DNA of 64,000 bases from Desulfolinea sp964487745 (GTDB lineage: Bacteria > Chloroflexota > Anaerolineae > Anaerolineales > Villigracilaceae). The notes beneath the pieces were generated by a model, which worked only from the letters and a program-made list of their open reading frames with translations, was not told the origin of the DNA and searched no databases. Of the stretch, positions 1 to 8,011 are shown one piece after another. Both the position numbers and the translations under genes were made by a program. The stretch is from NCBI GenBank assembly GCA_964487745.1, contig CAZASG010000020.1, forward strand, positions 1 to 64,000, given 5' to 3'. Numbering within the stretch: position 1 is the first letter of the stretch; every line of letters starts with the position of its first letter.

Positions 1-37
1 TTCACTATCGCTTATTTGTTCTTGAGAGGAAATCACT

Positions 38-1069
38 ATGGATGCTATTAATATGCTCCTGGAAAAATTGAAAAATCCAGTTGTTGCTGCCATCGTTGCG
101 ATTATTATCGGCTTTGTTTTAGGGTTGTCTTGGGGATGGGTCGTTCAACCCGTTGAGTTTGTGGATGCTACACCAGAAGTGCTCCGTGCAGATTTCCAAC
201 AGGATTACCTTAAAATGACGATCGATTCTTTCTTGATTAATAGCGATACTACTACGGCATTACAGCGTTGGGGCAATCTTGGAGCAAATGCTGAGGCTGT
301 CTTGCAGGAAGTACGGAATACATCTAATGCACAGGAACGAATAGCTGTTGACGGTTTTGCCCAATTAGTTAATGCAGCTACACCAGATACATCTCCTGCT
401 GAAGGAGAAACTGCACCAACGAATACCGATGCAAATGGTGGTGAAACATCCACGTTTGGTTATGCCTTGATCCTGGTTGGGGTCATAGCAGTTGCGGCAG
501 TTGGCTTCTTTGCTTTCCGAGTACTGCGTCCGCTTTCGAGCTCAAATCGGGGAGAGGGAGCAACGCCCGCTCAGCAGGCCCAGCAGATCAATCAGAATGC
601 AGAGCAAACCGATTATGAAGAGATGGGTTTGGCAACGCCGATTACTCAATCAATGACCACTTATGTTTTAGGGGATGACCTATATGATGAGTCGTTCAGC
701 ATAGAATCGCAAGCTGGCGAATTCATGGGTGAGTATGGCGTTGGTATCTCTGATACCATCGGGGTAGGGGATCCCAAGAAAGTAACAGCGCTTGAGATCT
801 GGCTTTTCGATAAGAACGATATTAAGACCGCTACAAAGGTGTTGATGTCTGAACATGCCTATAATGATCCTTCCATTCGCCAGCGCCTGGAAGCAAAAGG
901 GGAATTGGTCTTGGTCAAAGCCAATGAGCCGGTCAAATTGCAGACAGAAACATTACAATTGCTGGTCACGGTTGCTGATCTTGAATATGGTTCAGGTCCT
1001 CTGCCAGAAAATAGTTACTTTGATCGAACAACACTGGAGTTGGCAGTTTGGCCCAAGAATAATGAGTAG
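38..1069 (+). CDS. Two-TM membrane-anchored protein of unknown function
   Basis: 343 residues. A hydrophobic segment at about residues 15-36 is followed by a soluble stretch, a Thr/Glu/Asn-rich linker (about 115-135), a second membrane segment at about 139-160 and a C-terminal domain of about 140 residues (ending EYGSGPLPENSYFDRTTLELAVWP-like). The layout suggests both soluble parts are tethered to the membrane. An AGAGGA box lies 8 bases before the ATG, so the start is well supported. It ends at a bidirectional hairpin shared with greA. I do not recognise the family; the conserved-looking C-terminal part may be a ligand- or protein-binding beta domain, but this is a guess. Confidence 0.8.
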   Translation: MDAINMLLEKLKNPVVAAIVAIIIGFVLGLSWGWVVQPVEFVDATPEVLRADFQQDYLKMTIDSFLINSDTTTALQRWGNLGANAEAVLQEVRNTSNAQERIAVDGFAQLVNAATPDTSPAEGETAPTNTDANGGETSTFGYALILVGVIAVAAVGFFAFRVLRPLSSSNRGEGATPAQQAQQINQNAEQTDYEEMGLATPITQSMTTYVLGDDLYDESFSIESQAGEFMGEYGVGISDTIGVGDPKKVTALEIWLFDKNDIKTATKVLMSEHAYNDPSIRQRLEAKGELVLVKANEPVKLQTETLQLLVTVADLEYGSGPLPENSYFDRTTLELAVWPKNNE

Positions 1070-1071
1070 AA

Positions 1072-1112
1072 GAAAAAGAGCCGAGATTTTGAAATCTCGG
1101 CTCTTTTTCTTT
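1072..1112. terminator. Bidirectional Rho-independent terminator between convergent genes
   Basis: A GAGCCGAGATTT/AAATCTCGGCTC stem with a 2-nt loop is flanked by an A-run on the left and a T-run on the right. It can terminate both the membrane-protein gene (plus) and greA (minus), whose stop codon abuts it. Confidence 0.9.
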
Positions 1113-1583
1113 TTACTCGATCTTGAGTATTTTGAATTTGATCGTGCCACCGGGCGCTTCCGCTTCGACAGTCTCGCCGACGCGATGATCTATTAGAGCA
1201 CTGCCAATGGGAGATGCGTGTGATATCTTCCCATTTTGCGGATCAGCTTCTTTTGCGCCGACGACATGATAGGTTTCAGAGGGATAGTCATCCTCTTGAA
1301 TGGTAACATGAGCGCCGACAGTGACCACGTCTTTCGGTGTTCCATCGTCTTCAATGATCGTGGCGTTTCCGATGATGTATTTTAATTCTTGAATACGCCC
1401 TTCGAGAAAGGCTTGATCTTCTTTGGCTTTGTGATAGTCTGCATTTTCCGAAAGATCGCCCATTTCGATGGCAGAGCGCAGGCGCTTGGATAATGCTACG
1501 CGCTGCGGCCCCATCAGGTCTTCGAGTTCCGTTTTAAGACGCTCTTTTCCTTCGGGGGTGAGGTAGGTTTCTTGTTGTGACAT
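1113..1583 (-). CDS. greA: Transcription elongation factor GreA
   Basis: 156 residues, the usual GreA length. The N-terminal coiled coil carries the conserved tip GDLSENADY with acidic residues D43 and E46, which in GreA reach into the RNA polymerase channel and promote cleavage of backtracked RNA. The C-terminal FKBP-like domain shows the SPIGSALI and VGETVEAEAPGG signatures. It lies 14 nt downstream of dgt on the same strand, so the two are probably one transcript ending at the shared hairpin at 1072-1112. Confidence 0.97.
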   Translation of the reverse strand: MSQQETYLTPEGKERLKTELEDLMGPQRVALSKRLRSAIEMGDLSENADYHKAKEDQAFLEGRIQELKYIIGNATIIEDDGTPKDVVTVGAHVTIQEDDYPSETYHVVGAKEADPQNGKISHASPIGSALIDHRVGETVEAEAPGGTIKFKILKIE

Positions 1584-1597
1584 GAAAATTCTTGCTC

Positions 1598-2749
1598 CTA
1601 AGGCTTGATGAAGGGATCGAAGAGTTTGCGATGTTCATCGACTGCATAACGGTCGGTCATTCCGGCAATATAGTCGCAGATGGTACGTTCCAAGCCGCGT
1701 TTTTCGATCAGGGCCTGGATGTGATTGGGCAGCATAGCAGGTTCGCTTTGATAGGCGTTGAATAGATCACTGATAATTCTCTCTGCCTTGACTTGCATGC
1801 GAACAACGCGTGGGTGGCGATAAAGTTTGCTATAAAGAAAATCTTTCAATTCACGGTTTCGGCGAGTCATATCTTCGCTATGACCGAGAATATTGTGGGA
1901 GAGCTTCTGGATGGCAAGGGGGGAATCCACGCCGCTTTCTTTTAAACGCTCCTCGGTAGCATTAACCACATCACTGACTTCGATGCCTACCAAGTGTCGG
2001 ATCATGCGGTGACGCATCATATCGTCAAGGATGGGACCACGCCAGTTGTATCGCTCAGCAAGTATCTCCCAGAGAGCGATCCCTTCCAGTTGGGATGGTG
2101 TGATCATGCCTGAGCGCAGCCCATCGTCAAGGTCGTGGGCGGTATAAGCCAGTTCATCCGCTACATTGGCGATCTGTGTTTCAAGATTTCCTCGCAAGTC
2201 CGGGTCGTAGCCTGATGCGTCTGAAATATCGTATTCCGATTCGTGCTTGACCATGCCTTCACGCACTTCCCAGCTTAGATTTAGCCCTGGAAATTCCGGG
2301 TAACGCTCCTCCAGCTTGGTGACGATGCGTACTGATTGTTTATTATGATCGAAGCCGTTATGGTCGCGCATGAGGCGATTGAGAGCAACTTCGCCAGAAT
2401 GCCCAAAGGCGGGATGCCCAAGATCGTGCGCGAGGCAGATTGATTCGGTCAGGTCTTCGTTGCCGCCGAGTGCTCGCGCGATGGTGCGTCCAATTTGAGC
2501 AACTTCAAGGGTGTGAGTTAAACGTGTACGGAAGTAGTCTCCTTCATAGTTGAAGAAGACCTGGGTTTTATATTCCAGACGTCTGAATGCGGTGGTATGC
2601 AAAATGCGGTCGCGATCGCGCTGGAAAGCAGTGCGGTAGGCAGGTTCGTCGCCTCCGTGTTCACGTCCCTTCGAGTTTTTGCTGCGCATACCATAAGGCG
2701 CCAGACTCTTGTCCTCAATTTCTTCCAATTTTTGACGGTCGTAATACAT
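1598..2749 (-). CDS. dgt: Deoxyguanosinetriphosphate triphosphohydrolase-like protein
   Basis: 383 residues. HD-domain dNTPase: the metal ligands H79 (RLTHTLEV), H108-D109 (CLAHDLGHPAFGHSGE) and a distal Asp (NVADELAYTAHDLDDG) are all present. The YRTAFQRDRDRILHTTAFRRL segment near residue 38 is typical of the family. Dgt enzymes hydrolyse dNTPs to deoxynucleoside plus triphosphate and help set dNTP pools. An AGGAAAGAGAT box precedes the ATG. It is the first gene of a dgt-greA pair. Confidence 0.93.
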   Translation of the reverse strand: MYYDRQKLEEIEDKSLAPYGMRSKNSKGREHGGDEPAYRTAFQRDRDRILHTTAFRRLEYKTQVFFNYEGDYFRTRLTHTLEVAQIGRTIARALGGNEDLTESICLAHDLGHPAFGHSGEVALNRLMRDHNGFDHNKQSVRIVTKLEERYPEFPGLNLSWEVREGMVKHESEYDISDASGYDPDLRGNLETQIANVADELAYTAHDLDDGLRSGMITPSQLEGIALWEILAERYNWRGPILDDMMRHRMIRHLVGIEVSDVVNATEERLKESGVDSPLAIQKLSHNILGHSEDMTRRNRELKDFLYSKLYRHPRVVRMQVKAERIISDLFNAYQSEPAMLPNHIQALIEKRGLERTICDYIAGMTDRYAVDEHRKLFDPFIKP

Positions 2750-2904
2750 TTTTATCTCTTTCCTGAAGGTTGCCCGCTATAGACGGTGAACGGGAGCGCA
2801 AGGCTCCCGAAGCTGTGCTTCCTATTCTACCCGATGCCCTTGTTTCGTCAAGTAGGTCGGAACTGCGTTCCACAGGTAGGGTTAATGAAAATGTGTTTCT
2901 TCAA

Positions 2905-2932
2905 TTGGCAGCTTGGTAGTAGAATATATTAT
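2905..2932 (+). promoter_or_regulatory. Probable sigma-70 promoter of the MFS-plsC pair
   Basis: TTGGCA at 2905-2910 and TATTAT at 2927-2932 are separated by 16 bp, with the downstream ATG at 2958. Both boxes are one or two mismatches from consensus. The upstream spacer (2790-2880) holds three small hairpins of unknown role. Confidence 0.4.
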
Positions 2933-2957
2933 CTTCATTATTGAAAGGGTTTTTTTC

Positions 2958-4298
2958 ATGACAGAGAAGAAAAGCGTTAACCGCGAACATCGTGCCTGGT
3001 ATATGTATGATTTTGGTAATTCCGCTTATGCCGCAGTGGTATTGCTGGCAATTTATTCGGCATACTTTAAGGGGAGTGTGGTTGGGGGTGCTGAAGGATC
3101 CCGCTTATGGGGCGTTTCTGTTGGTATTGCAATGTTGGTTGTCGCGATCATTGCGCCGGTTTTGGGTGCTATCGCAGATTTTTCGGCATCCAAAAAGAAA
3201 TTTCTTTTCCTTTTTTCGGCGATCACCTGGGTTTTCACAGCCCTGCTTTTCTTTGTTGAAAAAGGCGATATTTTTATAGGGATGTTGTTTTTTATCCTGG
3301 CGGAGATCGGCTATCGTGGTGGGCAGGTTTTTTATAATTCGCTTCTGCCCGAAATTGCAGAGCCCGAAGAGATTGGGCGCGTTTCCGGAAATGGTTGGGC
3401 AATTGGCTCGGCGGGCGGTATTTTAGCACTCCTGATCCTGCTCCCGCCGATCGTATTGATCAAAGGGACAACACTTCCTGTGCGCCTGGCTTTCCCGATC
3501 ACGTCAATATTCTTTATTCTGGCTGCGATCCCGACTTATCGCTGGATCAAGGAACGGGCTAGTGCTCAATCTTTGCCGGAAGGTGAAAATTACCTAACCA
3601 TCGGTTTCAAACGGCTCGCACAAACCCTTCGATCTGTTCGGAAATTTAAAGAGTTTGCTAAGTTCATGCTCGCTTTTTTGATCTATAACGATGGAATTCT
3701 CATGACGATGAATTTTGCAGCGATCATTGGTGCAGTTCTATATGGGATGAATCAAACCCAGATGATCATTTTCATGATCATTGTCCAGATCACCAGTGTT
3801 GCAGGGGCCTATGCCTTTGCTGTGATCGGCGAACGTGTGGGTTATAAGCGATCTTTAATCTATTCTCTGCTTGGGATGGCTTTGGCTGTCGGTTTGATGC
3901 TTTTCAACAAGACCCTAACCGGCTTTTTTATCATTGGTGCCCTGGCAGGTTTTGCGCTGACCGGTGTTCAGTCGATCAGCCGCACTATGGTTGGGATGTT
4001 CGCGCCGAAAGGCCAGAGTGCTGAATTCTTCGGCTTCTTCTCCGTGGTGGGACGTACCTCGTCTTTCATTGGGCCTACAATATACGGTTTTCTGGCTTTA
4101 TGGGCTGCGCGGTGGTTTGAGCGTAATCAGAATATGGATTTGTTAATGGCTGAACAGGCTGGACAGAAGGTTGCCATTGGCTCTATTTTGATCTTCCTTT
4201 TCGTTGGTCTTTTCTTGTTCTTGCGCGTGAATGAAAAACGGGCGATTGAAGAAGCGAATGAGTATTCCTTAGAGAACGGAAAAGGAGCATCTGCATAA
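2958..4298 (+). CDS. MFS transporter of the UMF1/Atg22-like family
   Basis: 446 residues from the ATG at 2958. This start was chosen because a GAAAGGG box sits 8 bases upstream; a longer frame from 2913 has no such signal. The protein has about 11-12 hydrophobic segments. The opening (NREHRAWYMYDFGNSAYAA) is the hallmark of the UMF1 group of the major facilitator superfamily, described as bacterial homologues of the vacuolar effluxer Atg22. Substrate unknown. Its stop codon overlaps the start of plsC (TAATG), which predicts translational coupling and perhaps a shared role in envelope or lipid handling. Confidence 0.88.
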   Translation: MTEKKSVNREHRAWYMYDFGNSAYAAVVLLAIYSAYFKGSVVGGAEGSRLWGVSVGIAMLVVAIIAPVLGAIADFSASKKKFLFLFSAITWVFTALLFFVEKGDIFIGMLFFILAEIGYRGGQVFYNSLLPEIAEPEEIGRVSGNGWAIGSAGGILALLILLPPIVLIKGTTLPVRLAFPITSIFFILAAIPTYRWIKERASAQSLPEGENYLTIGFKRLAQTLRSVRKFKEFAKFMLAFLIYNDGILMTMNFAAIIGAVLYGMNQTQMIIFMIIVQITSVAGAYAFAVIGERVGYKRSLIYSLLGMALAVGLMLFNKTLTGFFIIGALAGFALTGVQSISRTMVGMFAPKGQSAEFFGFFSVVGRTSSFIGPTIYGFLALWAARWFERNQNMDLLMAEQAGQKVAIGSILIFLFVGLFLFLRVNEKRAIEEANEYSLENGKGASA

Positions 4299-5056
4299 TG
4301 TCTGAAGAGCAAATCAAGTTCAAATACCCGCGCCGACGCTGGTTTCGTACTTTTTTGCATTACCTCTCACATATTGCATTTTGGCTTATAACTGATCTGA
4401 CTATTGTCGGCAAGGAGAATATCCCCAAAGACGAACCGCTTTTTGTGGTCGGGAATCATTTTAGCTTTATTGACCCCGTTTGTTTTGTACGGATATTTAA
4501 TTGGCCCCTAGAGTTTGTCGGTGGGGCAGATACACCCCATGCACCAACTATTACCAAGTTCATCCCGAAGCTGTGGGGATATTATCCCCTTTATCGAGGG
4601 ACTGGAGCACGGGAATCGCTGCGTGCTGCAGAGCAGGTGATCGCACACGGTGGTTATCTTGGTATATTTCCTGAAGGCGGCAGTTGGGCGGAGGTGTTGC
4701 GCCCCGCTCGCCCGGGGACTGCGTACCTTGCCACTCGGACAGGAGCACGCATTCTTCCGGTTGGTCTCGTTGGGTTGAATGATGTATTCCCGTTGAAGTT
4801 GGGGAAGCGGGCCAAGATCGAGATCCGCATCGGCAAACCTTTCGGTCCCCTAAAAGCGGAAGGGCGTGGACGTGAACGTCGTCAGCAACTGGATGAAATG
4901 GGACATGAGATCATGAGGAGCATTGCGGAGTTGCTCCCTGAAGAGAAACGGGGTAGCTACTCTGATGATCCTGCCATCCGCGATGCTGCGAAGGAATTTG
5001 AAGCCTACCCCTGGGAAGATAAATTAGAAGGAGAAGTGGTTGGCGAAGTGCATTAG
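4298..5056 (+). CDS. plsC: 1-acyl-sn-glycerol-3-phosphate acyltransferase (PlsC family)
   Basis: 252 residues. The catalytic HX4D motif is NHFSFID (H54, D59) and the second acyltransferase motif is FPEGGSW (about 124-130). A hydrophobic N-terminal helix (about 18-35) would anchor it to the inner membrane face. The family transfers an acyl chain to the 2-position of lysophosphatidate; distant members use other acceptors. It starts inside the stop codon of the MFS gene. Together with PlsX at 11.7 kb it gives the window two steps of phospholipid synthesis. Confidence 0.88.
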   Translation: MSEEQIKFKYPRRRWFRTFLHYLSHIAFWLITDLTIVGKENIPKDEPLFVVGNHFSFIDPVCFVRIFNWPLEFVGGADTPHAPTITKFIPKLWGYYPLYRGTGARESLRAAEQVIAHGGYLGIFPEGGSWAEVLRPARPGTAYLATRTGARILPVGLVGLNDVFPLKLGKRAKIEIRIGKPFGPLKAEGRGRERRQQLDEMGHEIMRSIAELLPEEKRGSYSDDPAIRDAAKEFEAYPWEDKLEGEVVGEVH

Positions 5057-5066
5057 TTTTTCGCGA

Positions 5067-5101
5067 GCTGTGCGTTGCATCTTAGAGATGCATTGCACAG
5101 C
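5067..5101. repeat. Strong intergenic hairpin after plsC
   Basis: A 16-bp near-perfect inverted repeat: GCTGTGC/GCACAGC outside and TGCATCT/AGATGCA inside, with one mismatch, one G-T pair and a 3-nt loop. No T-run follows, so it is not a classical terminator. It may stabilise the transcript 3' end or be a REP-like element. Confidence 0.6.
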
Positions 5102-5152
5102 GGATTGATATAGAAAACAGACTTTGAAGTGCAATGCAGGTCATATTAATGC

Positions 5153-5183
5153 AAAAACCCGCTCAGATTGAGCGGGTTTTTTT
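5153..5183. terminator. Bidirectional terminator beside tRNA-Leu(UAA)
   Basis: The stem AACCCGCTCA/TGAGCGGGTT with a short loop is flanked by A5 on the left and T7 on the right. Read on the minus strand it lies directly after the tRNA; read on the plus strand it would stop MFS-plsC transcription. Confidence 0.85.
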
Positions 5184-5184
5184 G

Positions 5185-5268
5185 TAGGGCGAGTGGGGGT
5201 CGAACCCACAAGGTGTCTCCACCGACGGATTTTAAGTCCGTTGCGTCTGCCAATTCCGCCATCGCCCC
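5185..5268 (-). tRNA. tRNA-Leu, anticodon UAA
   Basis: The reverse strand folds into a cloverleaf: acceptor GGGGCGA/TCGCCCT (first pair G-T), a type II long variable arm, T-loop GGTTCGACCC, and an anticodon loop CTTAAAA on an ACGGA/TCCGT stem, giving UAA. The discriminator is A. CCA is not encoded (ACA follows). Its own promoter lies just upstream, inside the end of the neighbouring gene. Confidence 0.95.
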
Positions 5269-5289
5269 ATGCGATGTGCGCGCCAGACA

Positions 5290-5317
5290 ATTCTACCTCA
5301 AGAGGTAAAATCGTCAA
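5290..5317 (-). promoter_or_regulatory. Sigma-70 promoter of tRNA-Leu(UAA)
   Basis: On the minus strand TTGACG (5317-5312) and TAGAAT (5295-5290) are 16 bp apart, and the tRNA begins 21 bp after the -10 box. The promoter overlaps the last codons of the membrane-protein gene ending at 5298. Confidence 0.7.
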
Positions 5318-6125
5318 GACGTGACTTGCCGGATGTGCGCAAACGGATCGTTTCGATGCTATCTTTAATGAAATAGGGCAGGTATAGCACAAGGAATGTG
5401 ACCAGGCCGATCGCTTCCATATAGAGAATATAAACGGGCCAATCGGGGAGCATATCGAGAACGCTGGCTGTGAGGGGCTTGTGATTGATGAAGAGATAGT
5501 TGCTGCCAATAAGTGTGTTGATGCCAAAAACGACTGCCATATAAAGATTGCCAAAGATCGCAACCCGTAGCATGGATTTCCAGGTCGGGCGCATTTCTTC
5601 GGCGACGACCATATAGACTGTGGCGATGATGATGAAGCCGTGTGAGATGAAGGTCTGGAAGAAACGATAGTGGGGGAAACCATAGATGCCAATATCGGGA
5701 GTTAGCAAAGCCTGGAGCGCGCCGCCGATGCCGAGAAAATAGGCGAATTCAAATATTCGATAGCTTTTCTTGATGAGCATCCATGCGCTCAGCCAGACCA
5801 GGATGCTGCACACATGCAGAGGCAGCATTTCCTGAATGCTCCACTCGTCGTAGAAAATATGCCAGAGATGCCAAGAAGTTTCGTTCAGGATCAGGATGGC
5901 GGCCATTGTGTCGCGCAGATTCTCTTTATTCCTTTTACTCAGTCTGTTTCGCGCGAGTGCCATCAATAAGATGATGATTAAAATGATCCCCAGTGTGGCT
6001 AAATGTATCCGATCGAAAAGTTGAAAAGCCGGTCCATCCCACTCGGCCAGGATATAGGGCTGCAGATTCTCCAGATAGTAGTTATAGAATTCTTCGATAT
6101 ATTGCAGAATGACTTCTCTGTCCAT
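5298..6125 (-). CDS. TMEM164/YwaF-like integral membrane protein
   Basis: 275 residues from the ATG at 6125; the frame extends five codons further to a TTG at 6140, which is less likely. About seven hydrophobic segments are visible. The motifs ETSWHLWHIFY, MLPLHVCSI, the PHYRFFQTFISHG block and a conserved NTL.GSNYLF segment match my memory of the TIGR02206 family (YwaF in Bacillus, related to eukaryotic TMEM164, reported as a phospholipid acyltransferase). Conserved His and Cys residues sit in membrane segments. It follows the next gene by one base, so they form a two-gene unit. Confidence 0.75.
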   Translation of the reverse strand: MDREVILQYIEEFYNYYLENLQPYILAEWDGPAFQLFDRIHLATLGIILIIILLMALARNRLSKRNKENLRDTMAAILILNETSWHLWHIFYDEWSIQEMLPLHVCSILVWLSAWMLIKKSYRIFEFAYFLGIGGALQALLTPDIGIYGFPHYRFFQTFISHGFIIIATVYMVVAEEMRPTWKSMLRVAIFGNLYMAVVFGINTLIGSNYLFINHKPLTASVLDMLPDWPVYILYMEAIGLVTFLVLYLPYFIKDSIETIRLRTSGKSRLDDFTS

Positions 6126-6126
6126 A

Positions 6127-6756
6127 TTAGATCCAACCAATGCTAATAAAAGTGACCAGGGCGATGATGTCTATCGCCCACAGGGAGCCAACAACTTTTA
6201 CTTTCTTGTTGAAATCTTCCATATCGTAAACCCAAAAGGCGATGATGAAAAAGGTCAGGTAGCCGAAAAGGAAGATCAACCACGGAGCGCCGGTATTCCA
6301 CCAGGTGTACTCCCATGTCAGGGCGTTGACTTGATTCAGCAGCACTTCAACGAAAACGCTGAAAACCGAGCCAGCGATGGCGATAAACCAGCGGTTATTG
6401 ATACCCAGTATTTTGGCATTTTTATCAGGGAGGAGCATTTTTGTCCAGACGATACCAGCGACCGCGAACATAAACATAATCTCGATATTCAAACCTGCCA
6501 AGATGACAAAGGCACTACTTCCCGGTGTGCCCCAGATCGGCGCGTATCCGCTAAAATGGAAAACGAGCGAGTTGATGATCTCGTTTGCCCAGTCCGCGCC
6601 CCAGAAGGCGAGACCTGCCAGGACGAGATTCCAATTCCGTTTTTCGACTTCGACCGTGTAAACGTAGAAAACGAAGGAAAGCATAGGAATGACATACCAT
6701 TGGAAGTTGCTACCATCACGCAATACACTCAGGATTTGAATTGAAGTTTCGGGCAT
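6127..6756 (-). CDS. Six-TM membrane protein, partner of the TMEM164-like gene
   Basis: 209 residues, almost entirely hydrophobic, with about six membrane segments and conserved-looking polar spots inside them (FWGADWANEIINSLVFHFSG; VEVLLNQVNALTWEY). A perfect AAGGAG lies 6 bases before the ATG. It is separated by one base from the TMEM164-like gene, so the two products may form a complex or work on the same lipid substrate; that is inference. I do not know a named family for it. Confidence 0.7.
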   Translation of the reverse strand: MPETSIQILSVLRDGSNFQWYVIPMLSFVFYVYTVEVEKRNWNLVLAGLAFWGADWANEIINSLVFHFSGYAPIWGTPGSSAFVILAGLNIEIMFMFAVAGIVWTKMLLPDKNAKILGINNRWFIAIAGSVFSVFVEVLLNQVNALTWEYTWWNTGAPWLIFLFGYLTFFIIAFWVYDMEDFNKKVKVVGSLWAIDIIALVTFISIGWI

Positions 6757-6769
6757 GAGGAACTCCTTT

Positions 6770-7993
6770 TTAGCCTTCTAAAACGTGTTTCCTGTGGATT
6801 TTCATTAGACGAAACGGCAACTTTAGTTCTTTTGTATTACCGTAAATCCAACTCTTTTGATCTTCGCTGAGTTTGTCTTTAGATGATTTTACTTCTACAA
6901 AGAAATATCCACTGTCATTGTAAACTAACAAGTCTGGCCAACCCGTATATCTTTTCCAGTAATCAACGACAAGATATTTGAGAATTCTGTGAATTACTTC
7001 GACTGGCAAAATCTCTATTAGCTTTCGTGCTGTTTCAATATTTTTCGGATGGTGTGCCCAAAGATATTGACGTAAATGCTCACTTGGTTCTACCCAATAA
7101 TCGAATAACCAAAAAAGTTCTTCTTTTTCATTAGGAATACTCGCAAGATGTTTATCAATAGCCGTGTGTCGCCTTGTTGCATAGCCGGTTGCACTAAAAT
7201 CACTCGGTAGATGTGTCCAGATTTCTTCACTAACTTGCCCGTCTTCAAAGGCTGTACGCTCGCCAAATGCAATTATCTGTAGCTGAGGGTCGCTTGGGTC
7301 TTGGATGAGTATCCACATGAAAATTCCAAACAGAGTATGAAATGGAATGCTCTCTGTCTCCAATACAGAAAAACCTTGTTGGCTATAGTAGTGGATTGCA
7401 AATTCTTCGACAGTGTACAGTTCTTCTTCACATAGAACACGGACTTTTTTGTTTCCAGTTTTTACATAGGTTGCGTCGATATCAATGACTTCCACGTTGT
7501 TATTGATTAAAACTTGATTTTGCGATTCTTCTTGGTAAATATATTTGGGTGAGTGGTTATGCTGTTCTTGGATATCCTTTATTACAGATTTTTCAATTTC
7601 ATTATATTTGGCAGGGTGTTTTTGACGAGCAATATTTTCATTTTTGTAGCCTTGCTCTAATGCCCAATCTGCAAAATTTTTAGTTGTCTCAAATAAAATT
7701 TCACGCCAATAATACCGCCGTACTTTTGACGACATACCATATATTTCAGCTTTTGGATGTGTTTCTTCAGGTAATCCGCGACACGTATTACAGATATTTT
7801 CTTGAAAGCCAATTGTTACGAGAATTCTTTGACGCGTCCCGTGTTCTTGTCCTTCCCCAATTTGGTGTGGTAAGAAGCGCTTAGCGAATTCTTCTTCGCA
7901 AGCACACATCATTACTTCTTCGCACGTTTGACATTTATATTTGCGAATTATCTCATAATGATTTATGCAAAATACTTTTTTGTGTTCGCACAT
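6770..7993 (-). CDS. Zinc-finger plus FAN1-like VRR-NUC nuclease
   Basis: 407 residues. The N-terminal ~70 residues are rich in Cys/His pairs (CEH, CQTC, CAC, later CNTC), suggesting a zinc-binding module. From about residue 210 the order of motifs resembles FAN1: EEFAIHYYSQQGFSV, then a TLFGIFMWILI helix, then a C-terminal VRR-NUC domain with the PD-(D/E)XK residues P353-D354, E367 and K369 (GWPDLLVY; FFVEVKSS) followed by DKLSEDQ. FAN1 enzymes are structure-specific DNA nucleases in crosslink repair. This protein lacks the long SAP/TPR part of eukaryotic FAN1. The gene is visibly more AT-rich than its neighbours, a sign of transfer; a defence role is possible. A GTGGAAAG box precedes the ATG. 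Confidence 0.7.
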   Translation of the reverse strand: MCEHKKVFCINHYEIIRKYKCQTCEEVMMCACEEEFAKRFLPHQIGEGQEHGTRQRILVTIGFQENICNTCRGLPEETHPKAEIYGMSSKVRRYYWREILFETTKNFADWALEQGYKNENIARQKHPAKYNEIEKSVIKDIQEQHNHSPKYIYQEESQNQVLINNNVEVIDIDATYVKTGNKKVRVLCEEELYTVEEFAIHYYSQQGFSVLETESIPFHTLFGIFMWILIQDPSDPQLQIIAFGERTAFEDGQVSEEIWTHLPSDFSATGYATRRHTAIDKHLASIPNEKEELFWLFDYWVEPSEHLRQYLWAHHPKNIETARKLIEILPVEVIHRILKYLVVDYWKRYTGWPDLLVYNDSGYFFVEVKSSKDKLSEDQKSWIYGNTKELKLPFRLMKIHRKHVLEG

Positions 7994-8011
7994 AACTTTC
8001 CACTTTCAACT

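Noticed and set aside
5067..5101. Rho-independent terminator for plsC
   Set aside because: The hairpin is strong but no T-run follows; the nearby 5153-5183 hairpin fits the role better.
5141..5692. A 183-codon minus-strand open frame spanning the tRNA-Leu
   Set aside because: It runs through the terminator and the tRNA and is out of frame with the membrane-protein gene; a shadow frame.
6109..6744. A 211-codon plus-strand frame over the six-TM gene
   Set aside because: Antisense to a gene with a perfect ribosome-binding site and clear membrane helices; the translation is polar and motif-free.
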